Assembly: GCF_900162725.1 (NCBI RefSeq) | Contig: NZ_LT799418.1 | Coordinates: 1,267,315-1,331,314 of the forward strand | Direction: 5' to 3' | Length of the DNA: 64,000 nt | Source of the DNA: Parabacteroides sp. Marseille-P3160 | Lineage (GTDB): Bacteria; Bacteroidota; Bacteroidia; Bacteroidales; Tannerellaceae | Shown here: positions 26,670 through 35,913 of the stretch, in pieces | Position numbering within the stretch: the stretch's first letter is position 1 | Layout: each line of letters begins with the position of its first letter | Translations under genes and position numbers: made by a program | The notes under the pieces: model-generated | What the model was told of the DNA's origin: nothing | Databases searched by the model: none | Seen by the model: only the letters and a program-made list of their open reading frames with translations

Positions 26670-27916
26670 TTAATAAAGACTTTATGAAAACTGATATGAT
26701 ATTTGAAAAGTTTACGGGAGCCATCCTGTTTATGTTGATAGTTGCTTCCATGGCTTTTGTTTCCTCCTGTAAAGAGGATGAAGCGGAGGGAGAACCCTAT
26801 TTTACGATTGAAAATAATCCGGCGGGATTGACTGCAGGCATGGATGGTAAAACCGAAAAATTCGTCGTCCGGTCGAACCGACCATGGAAAATCGTAGCTA
26901 AAGAAGAAGGCGATGTCCAATGGGTGAGAAGTTTTCCCAGCGAAGGAGACCAGGATGGGAAATTCACTATCATTGTAGAGGTGAATAATACTTTTGTACG
27001 GCGTATACAGAATTTTGCTTTTATTGTAGATGGCGAAGAGCAGCCCGTGTTATTTCGAGTCGAGCAAGAGGCCAATACTCCTTCTATTAAGGTAGACCCG
27101 GTATCGGTTCCTGCTGCCGGAGGAGAGGTAAATATTGCTGTTAAAGCGAATATCGACTGGACTTATACGATGGAAGAGAATAGCTGGCTTACCGAGAAAA
27201 CGGCAGAAGCATCTAAACTGGTACTGAATGCCGAACGGAATAACGGGAAAAAACGCTCTGTTAAACTGACCTTTAAGGCTGTAGGACATCCCGAAGTCTC
27301 CCAGGTAGTAACGGTCGAACAGTCCCCGGGAACGATCGTACTTGAAGAAGATTTCAGCTGGCTGGCTTATGGCAGCCCGGTTCCTTATGTAACTACGGGA
27401 GAAACGCGATATGATGCCTGGACACAGGCGCAAAGAGACAGGGGATGGACCAGCACCGTTAATACGGCGGCCGGAAGCGGAAATACGCCCATGTGTTATG
27501 CACGCCAGGGATTTGTCAAGCTGGGTAAAACGGGTTACGGCGGCGACCTTATTTCTCCCAAACTTTCCGATATCGAAGGAACCAGGAAATTGAAGGTTAC
27601 GTTCAAAGCGGCGGCTTATGTTTCTGCCGCAGGGACGGTGGTTGACACCAGGGTATTGAAGATTATTATTCTCGGAGCAGGAATTCCGAGCACCGATGTA
27701 ATCATGGTGGAGAATGTACCGAATATCCAGAAAGAGGATGAAGCCGGGGTCCAGAATGATATCTGGGCGGATGACAGGGCATTCAGCTTTGAAATTACCG
27801 GGGCTACCTCGGAAACACAGATTAAATTCTTAGGAAAGGATTATGATTTGACGAAGGAGGAAGTTACGACAAACCGTATTTTCCTGGATGATATAAAAGT
27901 TGAGATAGTGGATTGA
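26666..27916 (+). CDS. BACON-domain surface lipoprotein
   Basis: 416-aa lipoprotein (lipobox MAFVSSC; start 26666 overlaps the SusD stop, ATG 26684 is an alternative). Two consecutive beta-sandwich modules of the BACON type: about 45-125 (FVVRSNRPWKIVAKEEGDVQWV) and about 130-215 (VPAAGGEVNIAVKANIDWTY, then VVTVEQSPG). The C-terminal part (about 220-416) is a jelly-roll-like domain beginning LEEDFSWLAYG, with GDLISPKLSDIEG. Likely a surface glycan- or glycoprotein-binding protein of this uptake locus. Last gene before the strong terminator at 27963. Confidence 0.85.
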   Translation: MINKDFMKTDMIFEKFTGAILFMLIVASMAFVSSCKEDEAEGEPYFTIENNPAGLTAGMDGKTEKFVVRSNRPWKIVAKEEGDVQWVRSFPSEGDQDGKFTIIVEVNNTFVRRIQNFAFIVDGEEQPVLFRVEQEANTPSIKVDPVSVPAAGGEVNIAVKANIDWTYTMEENSWLTEKTAEASKLVLNAERNNGKKRSVKLTFKAVGHPEVSQVVTVEQSPGTIVLEEDFSWLAYGSPVPYVTTGETRYDAWTQAQRDRGWTSTVNTAAGSGNTPMCYARQGFVKLGKTGYGGDLISPKLSDIEGTRKLKVTFKAAAYVSAAGTVVDTRVLKIIILGAGIPSTDVIMVENVPNIQKEDEAGVQNDIWADDRAFSFEITGATSETQIKFLGKDYDLTKEEVTTNRIFLDDIKVEIVD

Positions 27917-27962
27917 TTCAGAATGTGATAGTCGGAACATAAAAATCGCCTGTCTTTCTTGT

Positions 27963-28006
27963 AAAATTGAGTGCACTCATTAATTACAATGAGTGCACTC
28001 AATTTT
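27963..28006. terminator. Bidirectional intrinsic terminator
   Basis: Perfect 19-bp inverted repeat around a 6-base AATTAC loop. The core arm is GAGTGCACTC, flanked by A-tract/T-tract arms that give a T-rich end on both strands. It lies between the BACON gene and the convergent M60 peptidase gene. Confidence 0.88.
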
Positions 28007-28080
28007 TGTATATATAGTCAATCATTAAAACAATTCAAAATACTCAAAAAAAGGATTCATCGTTAGCGCAGCATTCCAAT

Positions 28081-31000
28081 TCAGATTGTTATTTTTAATT
28101 TTTTCCCTTTTGCCGGGACAGCGTAAATGACCGGTTTGCTAACGGAAGCAGGGATCGTAAATTCGTTTTTGGTACTTACGAATATGAATTGTTTTTTATC
28201 GTACACTTCAAAAACAACTGCATTTTTCCAATCCGTCAAGGTTACTTTATTCTTTTCTATTTTAACGGAACCTTTGGATAGAGTTGCTCCTTTTTGGAAC
28301 AGATTTACGCAATCATCATGGATATATTGCAGGTTTGCCGCCGGCTTGGGGTACTTTTTAGCATATGAAACGAGTTTTTCCACTTGCTCCGGCGTACAGG
28401 ATAGGACCAGGCTACCCGATCCATATCCTTCGTAGTTACCTTGATATTCTACGGCTCTTAATAATCCCCACGACTTAAAAAAATCCGTCAGATCTTCACC
28501 TGATACATCGCAGCAAATCCTGATAAAGGCCAAGATAGCTTCGCTATCGCTTGTCGGATTGGGATACTGGCGGAGCTGTTCATGTACGTCGGCATAAAAA
28601 TCCGTTTGTCCTTTGACCTGTGCATAATACAGCTCCAGTTGCCAAAACGGGATTAATTTACAGAACACATCTTTGTGCGTAGAATGTAGCGCATGAGCGG
28701 CGAGTATTTCCGTAAAGCCTTTTTCGTAACGATTCCGATAAATACTGTCTTCGATTCCCAGTTTTTCTTCGGCAAGCCGCGAACGATTTCCGAAAGCGGA
28801 CTGAACATACATTGCATATACATTATTAGATACCTCCCCCATACCGCCCCAACAAAATCCGGGATGTAATTGATTAAGATGTCCTACCTCATGGGCAGGT
28901 CCCCAAATATCGGTTGACCGGAGTTTTTCGGCATCACATAATTCGCGCAAACTGCTTGCCGGATATGCCGTTCTATAGGTGGTCGCGTAAGCTCCCCAAG
29001 CATCCGGCATATCGTGATCTACATGGAAATACATCCTATTGGTATTACTTCGTTCGTATTTGTAAAGCCCGGTAAACTTTTGTTCCAGCCATGAGATAGA
29101 GTCGTATACTTGGATAAGTCTGTTGCCGTCCTTGCAATAAGACCGGAAGGAGGAGACGGGAAACGTCAGATGTGCATAATGCCCCAAGAGATCGAAGTAT
29201 TTGTCCTGAGCTTTATCGAGTAAACGTATCCAGTCTTCCGGTTTATGTTTTGCTACATTATAATATCCGTTTACTTGTCCCGTGGCAATATGGATTTTTA
29301 CCGGTTTTGCTTTGGCATTACCGGTATGATACATCACGTAAAGCAGTCCTTTACGGTCAGACACAATCTTGTTGGCACCTTCATTTAGCAAAAAGGTGCT
29401 ACTTTTCAATTCCCAATTATTATTTTCGATTCCTTTGTCAAAATCAATTACGCGAAGTGATAAATTTTCCCCACCGGTATTTCCAACAAAAACGATGAGC
29501 TCTTCTCCTTTATTTATACAAATGCCTGTAGGATTGTCTAATAAACTATAAGCGGAAGATTTATTCTTTTGTGCATTTTCTTCCGGATGAGGGTAGGGGT
29601 TATATTCCTGTATACGAAATTCTTTTTCATATTGATTCTCATAAAGAGCGAGTGCCAAGCGTTTGAAGAACCTATTCTTTATCGTGTCCAAGCTTTCATG
29701 GTCGATATCTTTTTTGAGTTCCGAACAAGTCTCGTCGGAAAAAATCGGAGGTATGTTTGTTTGTCGGCTTTTAATGTAGAACGACATCTCTGCACAACTT
29801 GCGTACGATCCGCGGCTATCACCCATGCCAGACTTAACCAGAAACTTTATCGCCCGCGGCTTTTTGAGTCCTCCGTTAAATGAAATTTTAGAGGGAGATG
29901 AGGCTCCTCCGAAATCATAATCTCCTGTTTTGACAAACGACGGATTTGCTTCCGTTGATACCCACACTTCGACTTCCTTGAAATTTCCATTCGATCCTTC
30001 CGTTCGTGGAAAATAGGTAAGATAGTCGATTTGTTCCGTTGGACCAAAAAAGTAAGTTAATGTTACCGGAAAAGAAGTTCCAACCCATCGGGAATGATAT
30101 AAGGTTGCCGTATTACCGTCGACGGACTTGCCGATATCTTCGCCCGGTTGCGCTTCCGAAGCTTCCGTCTTTATAACATTTACTTTTTGATCGGGAACTA
30201 TGCCACTCTGATCCAGATAAGCCTTTCGCTCAATGGCTTTGTCAACCTTTATTGCCAACGTGTCTGTATTTATTACCGGGGGATCGGCCCTTTTTGGGGC
30301 TACAAGAATCTTCTCTTTGTCTATTGGAGCAGTATATCCGCCCGATCTCATATAGAAAGCCGTTGGGTCGGATTCCGATATACCTCCAGCATAATCGCTA
30401 CGACTGTCGGGTTCGCCGTCCGTATGGGTCAGTTTTGCTTTGTTGAAGGCTATCCATTGGGCGTCTTTCACACGCCTGCCCCACATATTATAAAAATTAC
30501 CCTTGCGTACCATTTGACCGGTACCTTTCCCAAAGTTTTCAATGAATGAGTAAAAACCATCAAAATAACGTGATTCTTTCGGGGCCTGCCAGGTTGCTAT
30601 ATATTTCCATCCATCTGGCTCTTTGTCCATAAACCAAGCGGAATAAGCCACAAAACCGTTATCAAGTTTTCTCATGTTCATTAGGAACTTTACGGGAATT
30701 CCTGTTTTCCAGTTATATATCAGGTAAGACTGTCCTCCGGTACCTTCATTGCCGAAGCTTCCGGCTTCTACTTCCGGATTTTTTTCCAGCAAAACCACTT
30801 GACTTTCCTGTTTGACTTTCCTGCGATCGATCGTTTCGTCAGAACTGTCCCATACGGAAAATAGTACGCGTCGTTCAGTATCCGAGTTTACCTGGATGCC
30901 GAAATAGCCCCTGTAAAAACCGATGCACATCCAGAATGTATACATCGGGTCATATCCGGCCGGAACCAGGATCTCACCGTATAACCAGTCGTATTCTTGC

Positions 31001-31521
31001 TTTTTCTCGTCATCGGGCAGATAGCTCAGATGTACCGAAGGGGATGTTTTCCATTTGGCAAAACGAGCTTTTCCTCCCTTTCCTTCGGGTGTTTCCAAAG
31101 CGATCGTTTGTAGATTTAAACCTCCTGATCCTTTCAGTTCCTTACCTCCTATTTCAATTTTATAAAAGGCCTCTTTCTCAATAAGGATGTTGTTGACAAT
31201 AAAATCTTGAACCTCATCTTTGTTTATTGTAAATTCTTTTGAAATGGTTTTGAATCCATTGTTTTCAACAGGTTTTATGTGTGCGATTAATTGGAACTCA
31301 GTACCCTTTTGATTAGGCTTTCCTGTCATTCTCAAACGATATTCACCGGTTGACAAATGGACGAACCACGCCAGCGATTGATCCGGGGATGTTGTCTCTT
31401 CGGACCCTGTCCAGGGCTCTATGTAATAGGAATTATCAAAGTCCAATGTCTCATACGTTTGTTGGGCTTGTACGATCATCACCGGAAATAACAGTACGAG
31501 AGATAAAAGAAAATTTTTCAT
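28081..31521 (-). CDS. Multidomain M60-like (gluzincin) metallopeptidase
   Basis: 1146-aa secreted protein, signal peptide about 1-19 (ending VQAQ). Order: DUF5077-like beta domain (about 22-140), DUF3472-like domain (about 150-345), F5/8C-like carbohydrate-binding module (about 445-595, SVDGNTATLYHSRW). Then comes an M60-type catalytic region with the zinc site HEVGH at 877-881 and the third ligand Glu at about 896 (GGMGEVSNN). About 150 C-terminal residues follow. M60 enzymes of gut Bacteroidetes cleave O-glycosylated mucin-type proteins, so this is probably a surface O-glycopeptidase. It lies 38 bp after a propeller lipoprotein gene. Confidence 0.9.
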   Translation of the reverse strand: MKNFLLSLVLLFPVMIVQAQQTYETLDFDNSYYIEPWTGSEETTSPDQSLAWFVHLSTGEYRLRMTGKPNQKGTEFQLIAHIKPVENNGFKTISKEFTINKDEVQDFIVNNILIEKEAFYKIEIGGKELKGSGGLNLQTIALETPEGKGGKARFAKWKTSPSVHLSYLPDDEKKQEYDWLYGEILVPAGYDPMYTFWMCIGFYRGYFGIQVNSDTERRVLFSVWDSSDETIDRRKVKQESQVVLLEKNPEVEAGSFGNEGTGGQSYLIYNWKTGIPVKFLMNMRKLDNGFVAYSAWFMDKEPDGWKYIATWQAPKESRYFDGFYSFIENFGKGTGQMVRKGNFYNMWGRRVKDAQWIAFNKAKLTHTDGEPDSRSDYAGGISESDPTAFYMRSGGYTAPIDKEKILVAPKRADPPVINTDTLAIKVDKAIERKAYLDQSGIVPDQKVNVIKTEASEAQPGEDIGKSVDGNTATLYHSRWVGTSFPVTLTYFFGPTEQIDYLTYFPRTEGSNGNFKEVEVWVSTEANPSFVKTGDYDFGGASSPSKISFNGGLKKPRAIKFLVKSGMGDSRGSYASCAEMSFYIKSRQTNIPPIFSDETCSELKKDIDHESLDTIKNRFFKRLALALYENQYEKEFRIQEYNPYPHPEENAQKNKSSAYSLLDNPTGICINKGEELIVFVGNTGGENLSLRVIDFDKGIENNNWELKSSTFLLNEGANKIVSDRKGLLYVMYHTGNAKAKPVKIHIATGQVNGYYNVAKHKPEDWIRLLDKAQDKYFDLLGHYAHLTFPVSSFRSYCKDGNRLIQVYDSISWLEQKFTGLYKYERSNTNRMYFHVDHDMPDAWGAYATTYRTAYPASSLRELCDAEKLRSTDIWGPAHEVGHLNQLHPGFCWGGMGEVSNNVYAMYVQSAFGNRSRLAEEKLGIEDSIYRNRYEKGFTEILAAHALHSTHKDVFCKLIPFWQLELYYAQVKGQTDFYADVHEQLRQYPNPTSDSEAILAFIRICCDVSGEDLTDFFKSWGLLRAVEYQGNYEGYGSGSLVLSCTPEQVEKLVSYAKKYPKPAANLQYIHDDCVNLFQKGATLSKGSVKIEKNKVTLTDWKNAVVFEVYDKKQFIFVSTKNEFTIPASVSKPVIYAVPAKGKKLKITI

Positions 31522-31560
31522 GGTTCGAAAATTAATACTGTTTTATAAAAAAGAAACGGA

Positions 31561-33033
31561 TTATTTTCCGGCAAAGCGGATATCGGTTCCTTTGTCTTTG
31601 CGGGCGAAGGAGGCCAGACGGCGGGCTTGCGGTTTGACGGGGCCGGTAATGAATTCCGGGATGTTGTAGGATTTCATGAAGCGGTCGTAGAAACGGCTGT
31701 CCTGTTGGGGCAGGAGGAAGGGTTTGGATGCTTGTCCGGCCGTGTCGACGTAGACAAAGTAGGGACGGGTATAGAGTCCGTCGATGCGGCGGCTGCTGAA
31801 GGCAATCCAGCGGCTGTTGCTACTCCAGGAGTGATAGCTTTCGGTCTCATTGCTGTTGGCGGCGCTAAGCGGGTGTATCCGGTTGGTTTTCAGGTCGGCG
31901 ATATAAAGGTCGGCATCCCGGTGCCAGATAGAGAAATTGCCGTATTCGGAAAGGGTGAAAAGCAGATAATTCCCATCGGGTGAAACCCGGGGGAAGGAAA
32001 CGCTGCGGGCGCTGTCGGCCGTAGCGTTATAGAGTGTGTCCACCTGATGTCCGAAGGTGCGCGAGTCGGGATCGAAAGCAATGCGGCAAAGGCTATAGCG
32101 TACCTTTTCAAATTCCTCCGGCATGGGTTGTGCTTCGGCGGAGCAAAAGAAGAGCGTCTTGCCATCGGGAGAGAAAGTCGGGAACGTCTCGAACCGATCT
32201 TTGGAAAAAAGGGAGGGAGCGGTAACGATTTCATGTTTCTCAACGTCATAAACGACAACGTCGGAAGAGCGGTCGAATACCTCGATCCTATTGCGGTGGT
32301 TCATGTGGAAAGCCTGGTTGGTTTCATTGACGGAGAAGGCCACATACTTGCCCGAAGGATGCCAGGAAGGATAGACCAATGCGGAAATCGTTTGGTCGGT
32401 TTTGGTGTTCAGTTTCTCGATCCGGTCGCCGTCGATCAAGTAAGTACCGGCATTCTTCTGCCGCATGTGGAACAGCATCTTGTCGGGATTCTGCATACAG
32501 AATGAATGGCAATTCATGCAATTAAATTCCGTCAGCTTATTTTCCATAATGGGCGTTTCGCTGTAATCCTCCAAGTTTCGTTGGTAGATTCCCATTTTGT
32601 CCCATAACTCATAGCCGGGTTCGATCAGCCGGTAGGCCAGATAGGAATCCATCGGCTCATGGCTGACATGGAAGACAAAGGGCGCGTAAGTCAGCCATTC
32701 TTTGTCCTTCCGGACGGAAATCGTGGCACGGATGGATTCGCCGGTTGCTGTCGTGAGCAACGCTTTCCATTCCGAAGGAGGAATCCGGAAAGCCCCGTTA
32801 CGGGCATTGACGATTAATTTTATTTTGTTGAATGAAAGCGTCAGTTGTGCTTTCTCTGCCGGTTGGGTAAGATGGAAATTAAGCGGCGCTACATTGGGAG
32901 GAATCGTTACTCCGGCATAGTCCGGGAAAATCCCGGGGAGAGCGTCTACCGGTCGTCCCGTCTTTGTTTCATTCGAGCAGGAAACAAACAAGCTGCTAAG
33001 GAAAAGGAAATATAGAATGTATTTGCGTTTCAT
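31561..33033 (-). CDS. TolB-like beta-propeller lipoprotein with a CxxCH motif
   Basis: 490 aa; lipoprotein signal with Cys19 (LFVSC). The N-terminal beta domain is followed by NCMNCH at about 171-176, a CxxCH motif that would bind c-type heme covalently. Then come WD40/PD40-type propeller blades (YPSWHPSGKYVAFSVNE, FPTFSPDGKTLFFCSAE, FPRVSPDGNYLLFTLSE, YHSWSSNSRWIAFSSRR). Nine bp downstream of the DUF6057-like membrane protein and upstream of the M60 gene. Function unknown; a redox or sensor role for the heme site is inference, and the motif could be structural or fortuitous. Confidence 0.8.
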   Translation of the reverse strand: MKRKYILYFLFLSSLFVSCSNETKTGRPVDALPGIFPDYAGVTIPPNVAPLNFHLTQPAEKAQLTLSFNKIKLIVNARNGAFRIPPSEWKALLTTATGESIRATISVRKDKEWLTYAPFVFHVSHEPMDSYLAYRLIEPGYELWDKMGIYQRNLEDYSETPIMENKLTEFNCMNCHSFCMQNPDKMLFHMRQKNAGTYLIDGDRIEKLNTKTDQTISALVYPSWHPSGKYVAFSVNETNQAFHMNHRNRIEVFDRSSDVVVYDVEKHEIVTAPSLFSKDRFETFPTFSPDGKTLFFCSAEAQPMPEEFEKVRYSLCRIAFDPDSRTFGHQVDTLYNATADSARSVSFPRVSPDGNYLLFTLSEYGNFSIWHRDADLYIADLKTNRIHPLSAANSNETESYHSWSSNSRWIAFSSRRIDGLYTRPYFVYVDTAGQASKPFLLPQQDSRFYDRFMKSYNIPEFITGPVKPQARRLASFARKDKGTDIRFAGK

Positions 33034-33042
33034 AGCCGTATC

Positions 33043-34797
33043 TTATTTAAACATGAAATAGAACCAATACGTATCCCCGAAAGAGCGATGCAGCAATCCC
33101 GGTGCGGCGGGATCATTCTTATAGGCCAACACCTGCTGCTTATAGCCGGTAAACCGCCGGATGATCTGATCCCCGATTCCGTATTTCTTCCATTGTTCCG
33201 GATCTTTTTCATGAAGGATGATGACCGCCTCCTGAAAACTACGGGGTAAGGCCGGCAGGATATCGGTTCCGTAATACTGGTCGAGAAACTGCTGGAAGAG
33301 ATTCATTTCTTTGCATACCAGATAAGTAGTTCCGAGATATTCTATTGCGGTGCGATCGGATGGATTGGCTTCGGCAATTTTCGATAAGGGCAAGTCCAGG
33401 ATATCCGGCAGGACGAGGACGTTTTGCCGGCTGGTAGGCAGGCATTCCCGTTTACCGCCTAATAGCGGATCCTGTTCGACCGCCGCTTTGTTGCGGAGGA
33501 ATCGGCGCTGGTCATGCGCCCAGTTCCTATAATACACGGTCTGTTCCAGCAGGGTAATATATTTTTCGGCTACCGCCCAATGCCCATAGATCAAGTTCGT
33601 TTGGATAAGGCGTTTCAACATCCTCGGATTGCCGTAACCCGGAGCGGAGATATAGGCTTCAAATGCCATCTCTTGCGCATTCGCTATATTTCCCATGGCG
33701 AAGAACAGATCGCTGAGGAGAATAGAGAGGTTTGTAGTTTTGTTCCATTGGGGAAAGATACCATTCACACCCTTCTGGTCGAACGTGAAGGCCCGGTCGG
33801 CGAGTTCTCCTTTTTCCGCTAGCGCAAGGTTCAACAGGGAAAGATAAAGGTAATTCGTCTGTTTGTCCTTGGATTGGTCGATAATGGCGTCCCATTGTCC
33901 GGTGCGGGCGTAGTAGTCGAACCGTTTGAATTTCTCGGATTTCCTATCGTCGTATTTCTCCAGTCCGAAATGGAATAATACGGCCAGAAGAAGTAGTTGC
34001 AAAAGACCTTGGATAATCAGCCGCTTTTTTCCTGACGTTTTTCCTTTCCGAAGCAGGAAAAGGAAAACTATCGCCAGGAGCAAGGCAATCCAGGAAAAAT
34101 AGAGGACCGTCTCCGGCTTTAACTGATGATGGTAGTAGAGGTCGGGGAGAAACGCCAGGCGATAATCTCCGGTAACGCCTGTCTCTATGCATATCAGGCC
34201 GCACAGCAGGCTGAGTGCAATGGGGATAAAGTACCAGTATACCTGTTTAGACCGCCTGACCGCTTGATACAACAGGATGCTGACGGCAAAAAGAAGGGCG
34301 ACCGGGCCGGCGAACCAGAACAACAAGAGGGTCGCCATGAACGTATAACAGAATTGTCCGGTCGGCGATTTCAGCAAGGAATATCCTTCGATGAATAGTA
34401 ACATCAACAGGAAAGCGACGGTCCCTTGCAAGAAGTAGTTGAAATCAAACTGGATCAGCAGAAGCGAAAGCGCCGGTAGGAAAGCCAAAATAGGCCATTC
34501 CACCGCAAGCGGAGCAATCTTGTACAGGACGGAAGCCGTCAGCATAACTATCCCGGTCAGGAGGGCGGCTGAAATAAGGGCGCCTGCATAAGGATAGGCG
34601 AAAAACTGTACAAGAAATTCGGACAGGATAAGGGCGCCTCCTCCCGGCAAGGCCAATCGTTCCATGAGGTAAGGCCATGTGTTGAGAAAAAGCTGGTTCT
34701 GTTCGACATAATAATAATGATACTCGCTATGTAATTGCAGGAAAGCGAATAACAGGGTGAACAGCAATAGGCAATAGAGTGCGATTTTATATTTCAT
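33043..34797 (-). CDS. DUF6057-like integral membrane protein
   Basis: 584 aa. The N-terminal half (about 1-275) has eight to nine predicted membrane helices separated by short loops. The C-terminal half (about 290-584) is soluble and helical with TPR-like repeats (YLYLSLLNLALAEKGELADR, LLSDLFFAMGNIANAQEMAF). I recall this architecture as Bacteroidetes DUF6057. First gene of the minus-strand block with the CxxCH propeller lipoprotein, 9 bp apart, so the two products very likely act together at the envelope. Function unknown. The start ATG 34797 follows exact -7 boxes. Confidence 0.8.
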   Translation of the reverse strand: MKYKIALYCLLLFTLLFAFLQLHSEYHYYYVEQNQLFLNTWPYLMERLALPGGGALILSEFLVQFFAYPYAGALISAALLTGIVMLTASVLYKIAPLAVEWPILAFLPALSLLLIQFDFNYFLQGTVAFLLMLLFIEGYSLLKSPTGQFCYTFMATLLLFWFAGPVALLFAVSILLYQAVRRSKQVYWYFIPIALSLLCGLICIETGVTGDYRLAFLPDLYYHHQLKPETVLYFSWIALLLAIVFLFLLRKGKTSGKKRLIIQGLLQLLLLAVLFHFGLEKYDDRKSEKFKRFDYYARTGQWDAIIDQSKDKQTNYLYLSLLNLALAEKGELADRAFTFDQKGVNGIFPQWNKTTNLSILLSDLFFAMGNIANAQEMAFEAYISAPGYGNPRMLKRLIQTNLIYGHWAVAEKYITLLEQTVYYRNWAHDQRRFLRNKAAVEQDPLLGGKRECLPTSRQNVLVLPDILDLPLSKIAEANPSDRTAIEYLGTTYLVCKEMNLFQQFLDQYYGTDILPALPRSFQEAVIILHEKDPEQWKKYGIGDQIIRRFTGYKQQVLAYKNDPAAPGLLHRSFGDTYWFYFMFK

Positions 34798-34811
34798 TTT
34801 TAGTAATTATG

Positions 34812-34836
34812 CAAAGATAACGCTCCGGCAAAGATA
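34812..34836 (-). promoter_or_regulatory. Two -7 boxes before the DUF6057-like gene
   Basis: TATCTTTG occurs twice on the minus strand (34812-34819 and 34829-34836), each an exact TAnnTTTG. The nearer one leaves a 14-base leader. No standard -33 element is evident. Confidence 0.5.
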
Positions 34837-34878
34837 GAAAAGATAATCAATCAATCCTCTGCAATCGGGCGATTTATG

Positions 34879-34886
34879 TACCTTTG
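34879..34886 (+). promoter_or_regulatory. -7 box of murB
   Basis: TACCTTTG, exact TAnnTTTG, 16 bases before ATG 34903. It overlaps an upstream in-frame ATG at 34876, which rules that start out for this transcript. Confidence 0.6.
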
Positions 34887-34902
34887 CCGGAAAATAGCGA
34901 AT

Positions 34903-35913
34903 ATGAGAATAGAAGAAAACTATCCGTTGGAAAAGCATAATACGTTTCATTTGCCGGTGAAGAGCCGCTGGTTCATGGAATACGGGGATGAAGAAGAGTT
35001 ATTGCGTATCTTGCGGGATGAGTACTTCCAGGAATGCCTTTCCTTGCATATCGGGAGCGGGAGCAATCTGCTTTTCATCGATGATTACAATGGGATTATC
35101 CTTCATTCCGCCATAAAGGGTATCAAGGTGGTGAAGGAAACGCCGGAGGAAGTGTTCCTACGCATCGGCGCCGCCGAAATTTGGGATGACGTCGTCGCTT
35201 ATACGGTTGCGGAAGGCTGGGGGGGGCTGGAGAATCTTTCCGGCATACCCGGTGAGACCGGAGCGGCAGCAGTGCAAAACATCGGCGCCTACGGGACCGA
35301 ACTGAAAGACGTACTGGAGTCGGTCGACGCCTACAATCAATTGACTTTCGAAAAGAAAACGATCACCAACGAAGAATGCCTTTATGGCTACCGGGACAGC
35401 CTTTTCAAAGATGAGCAAAAGGATCCCCAAATCATTACGGCCATCACGCTCCGTTTGCAGAAGCATCCGGTTTGCACCGTCTGCTACAAGGGGTTGGAGG
35501 AGGAATTGGAAGGAAAGGAGATTACGCCCTCCCAAGTCCGGCAAGCCGTCCTTACGGTACGTAGCCGCAAGTTGCCCGACCCGGCAAAGCTGGGTAACGC
35601 GGGCAGTTTCTTTAAGAATCCGATCCTTCCGGCCGAAAAATACCAACGGTTGAAAGAGCGTTATCCGGAGATACCGTCTTATCCGTTGCCCGACGGGCGG
35701 GTGAAAGTGCCGGCCGGATGGTTGATCGAGCAATGTGGCTTTAAGGGAAAGAAGCATGGGGAAGTCGGCGTATATGATCGCCAGGCTTTGGTTTTGGTAA
35801 ATCTGGGCAATGCCCGGGGATACGAAATTGCAATGGTTGCGGAGAGCATCCGCCTGGCCGTGGAAGAACGTTTCGGCATTTTATTGATGCCGGAGGTAAA
35901 ATATATAGGATAA
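34903..35913 (+). CDS. murB: UDP-N-acetylmuramate dehydrogenase
   Basis: FAD enzyme that reduces enolpyruvyl-UDP-GlcNAc to UDP-MurNAc in peptidoglycan synthesis. 336 aa from ATG 34903, which fits the E. coli-type MurB length. The start at 34876 would lie within the -7 box. Seen: N-terminal NTFHLPVKSR, FAD-binding IGSGSNLLF, GIPGETGAAAVQNIGAYG near 114-131, LYGYRDSLFK, and the C-terminal GNAGSFFKNP with the catalytic-type Ser. Its stop overlaps the next start by one base (TAATG). Confidence 0.96.
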   Translation: MRIEENYPLEKHNTFHLPVKSRWFMEYGDEEELLRILRDEYFQECLSLHIGSGSNLLFIDDYNGIILHSAIKGIKVVKETPEEVFLRIGAAEIWDDVVAYTVAEGWGGLENLSGIPGETGAAAVQNIGAYGTELKDVLESVDAYNQLTFEKKTITNEECLYGYRDSLFKDEQKDPQIITAITLRLQKHPVCTVCYKGLEEELEGKEITPSQVRQAVLTVRSRKLPDPAKLGNAGSFFKNPILPAEKYQRLKERYPEIPSYPLPDGRVKVPAGWLIEQCGFKGKKHGEVGVYDRQALVLVNLGNARGYEIAMVAESIRLAVEERFGILLMPEVKYIG

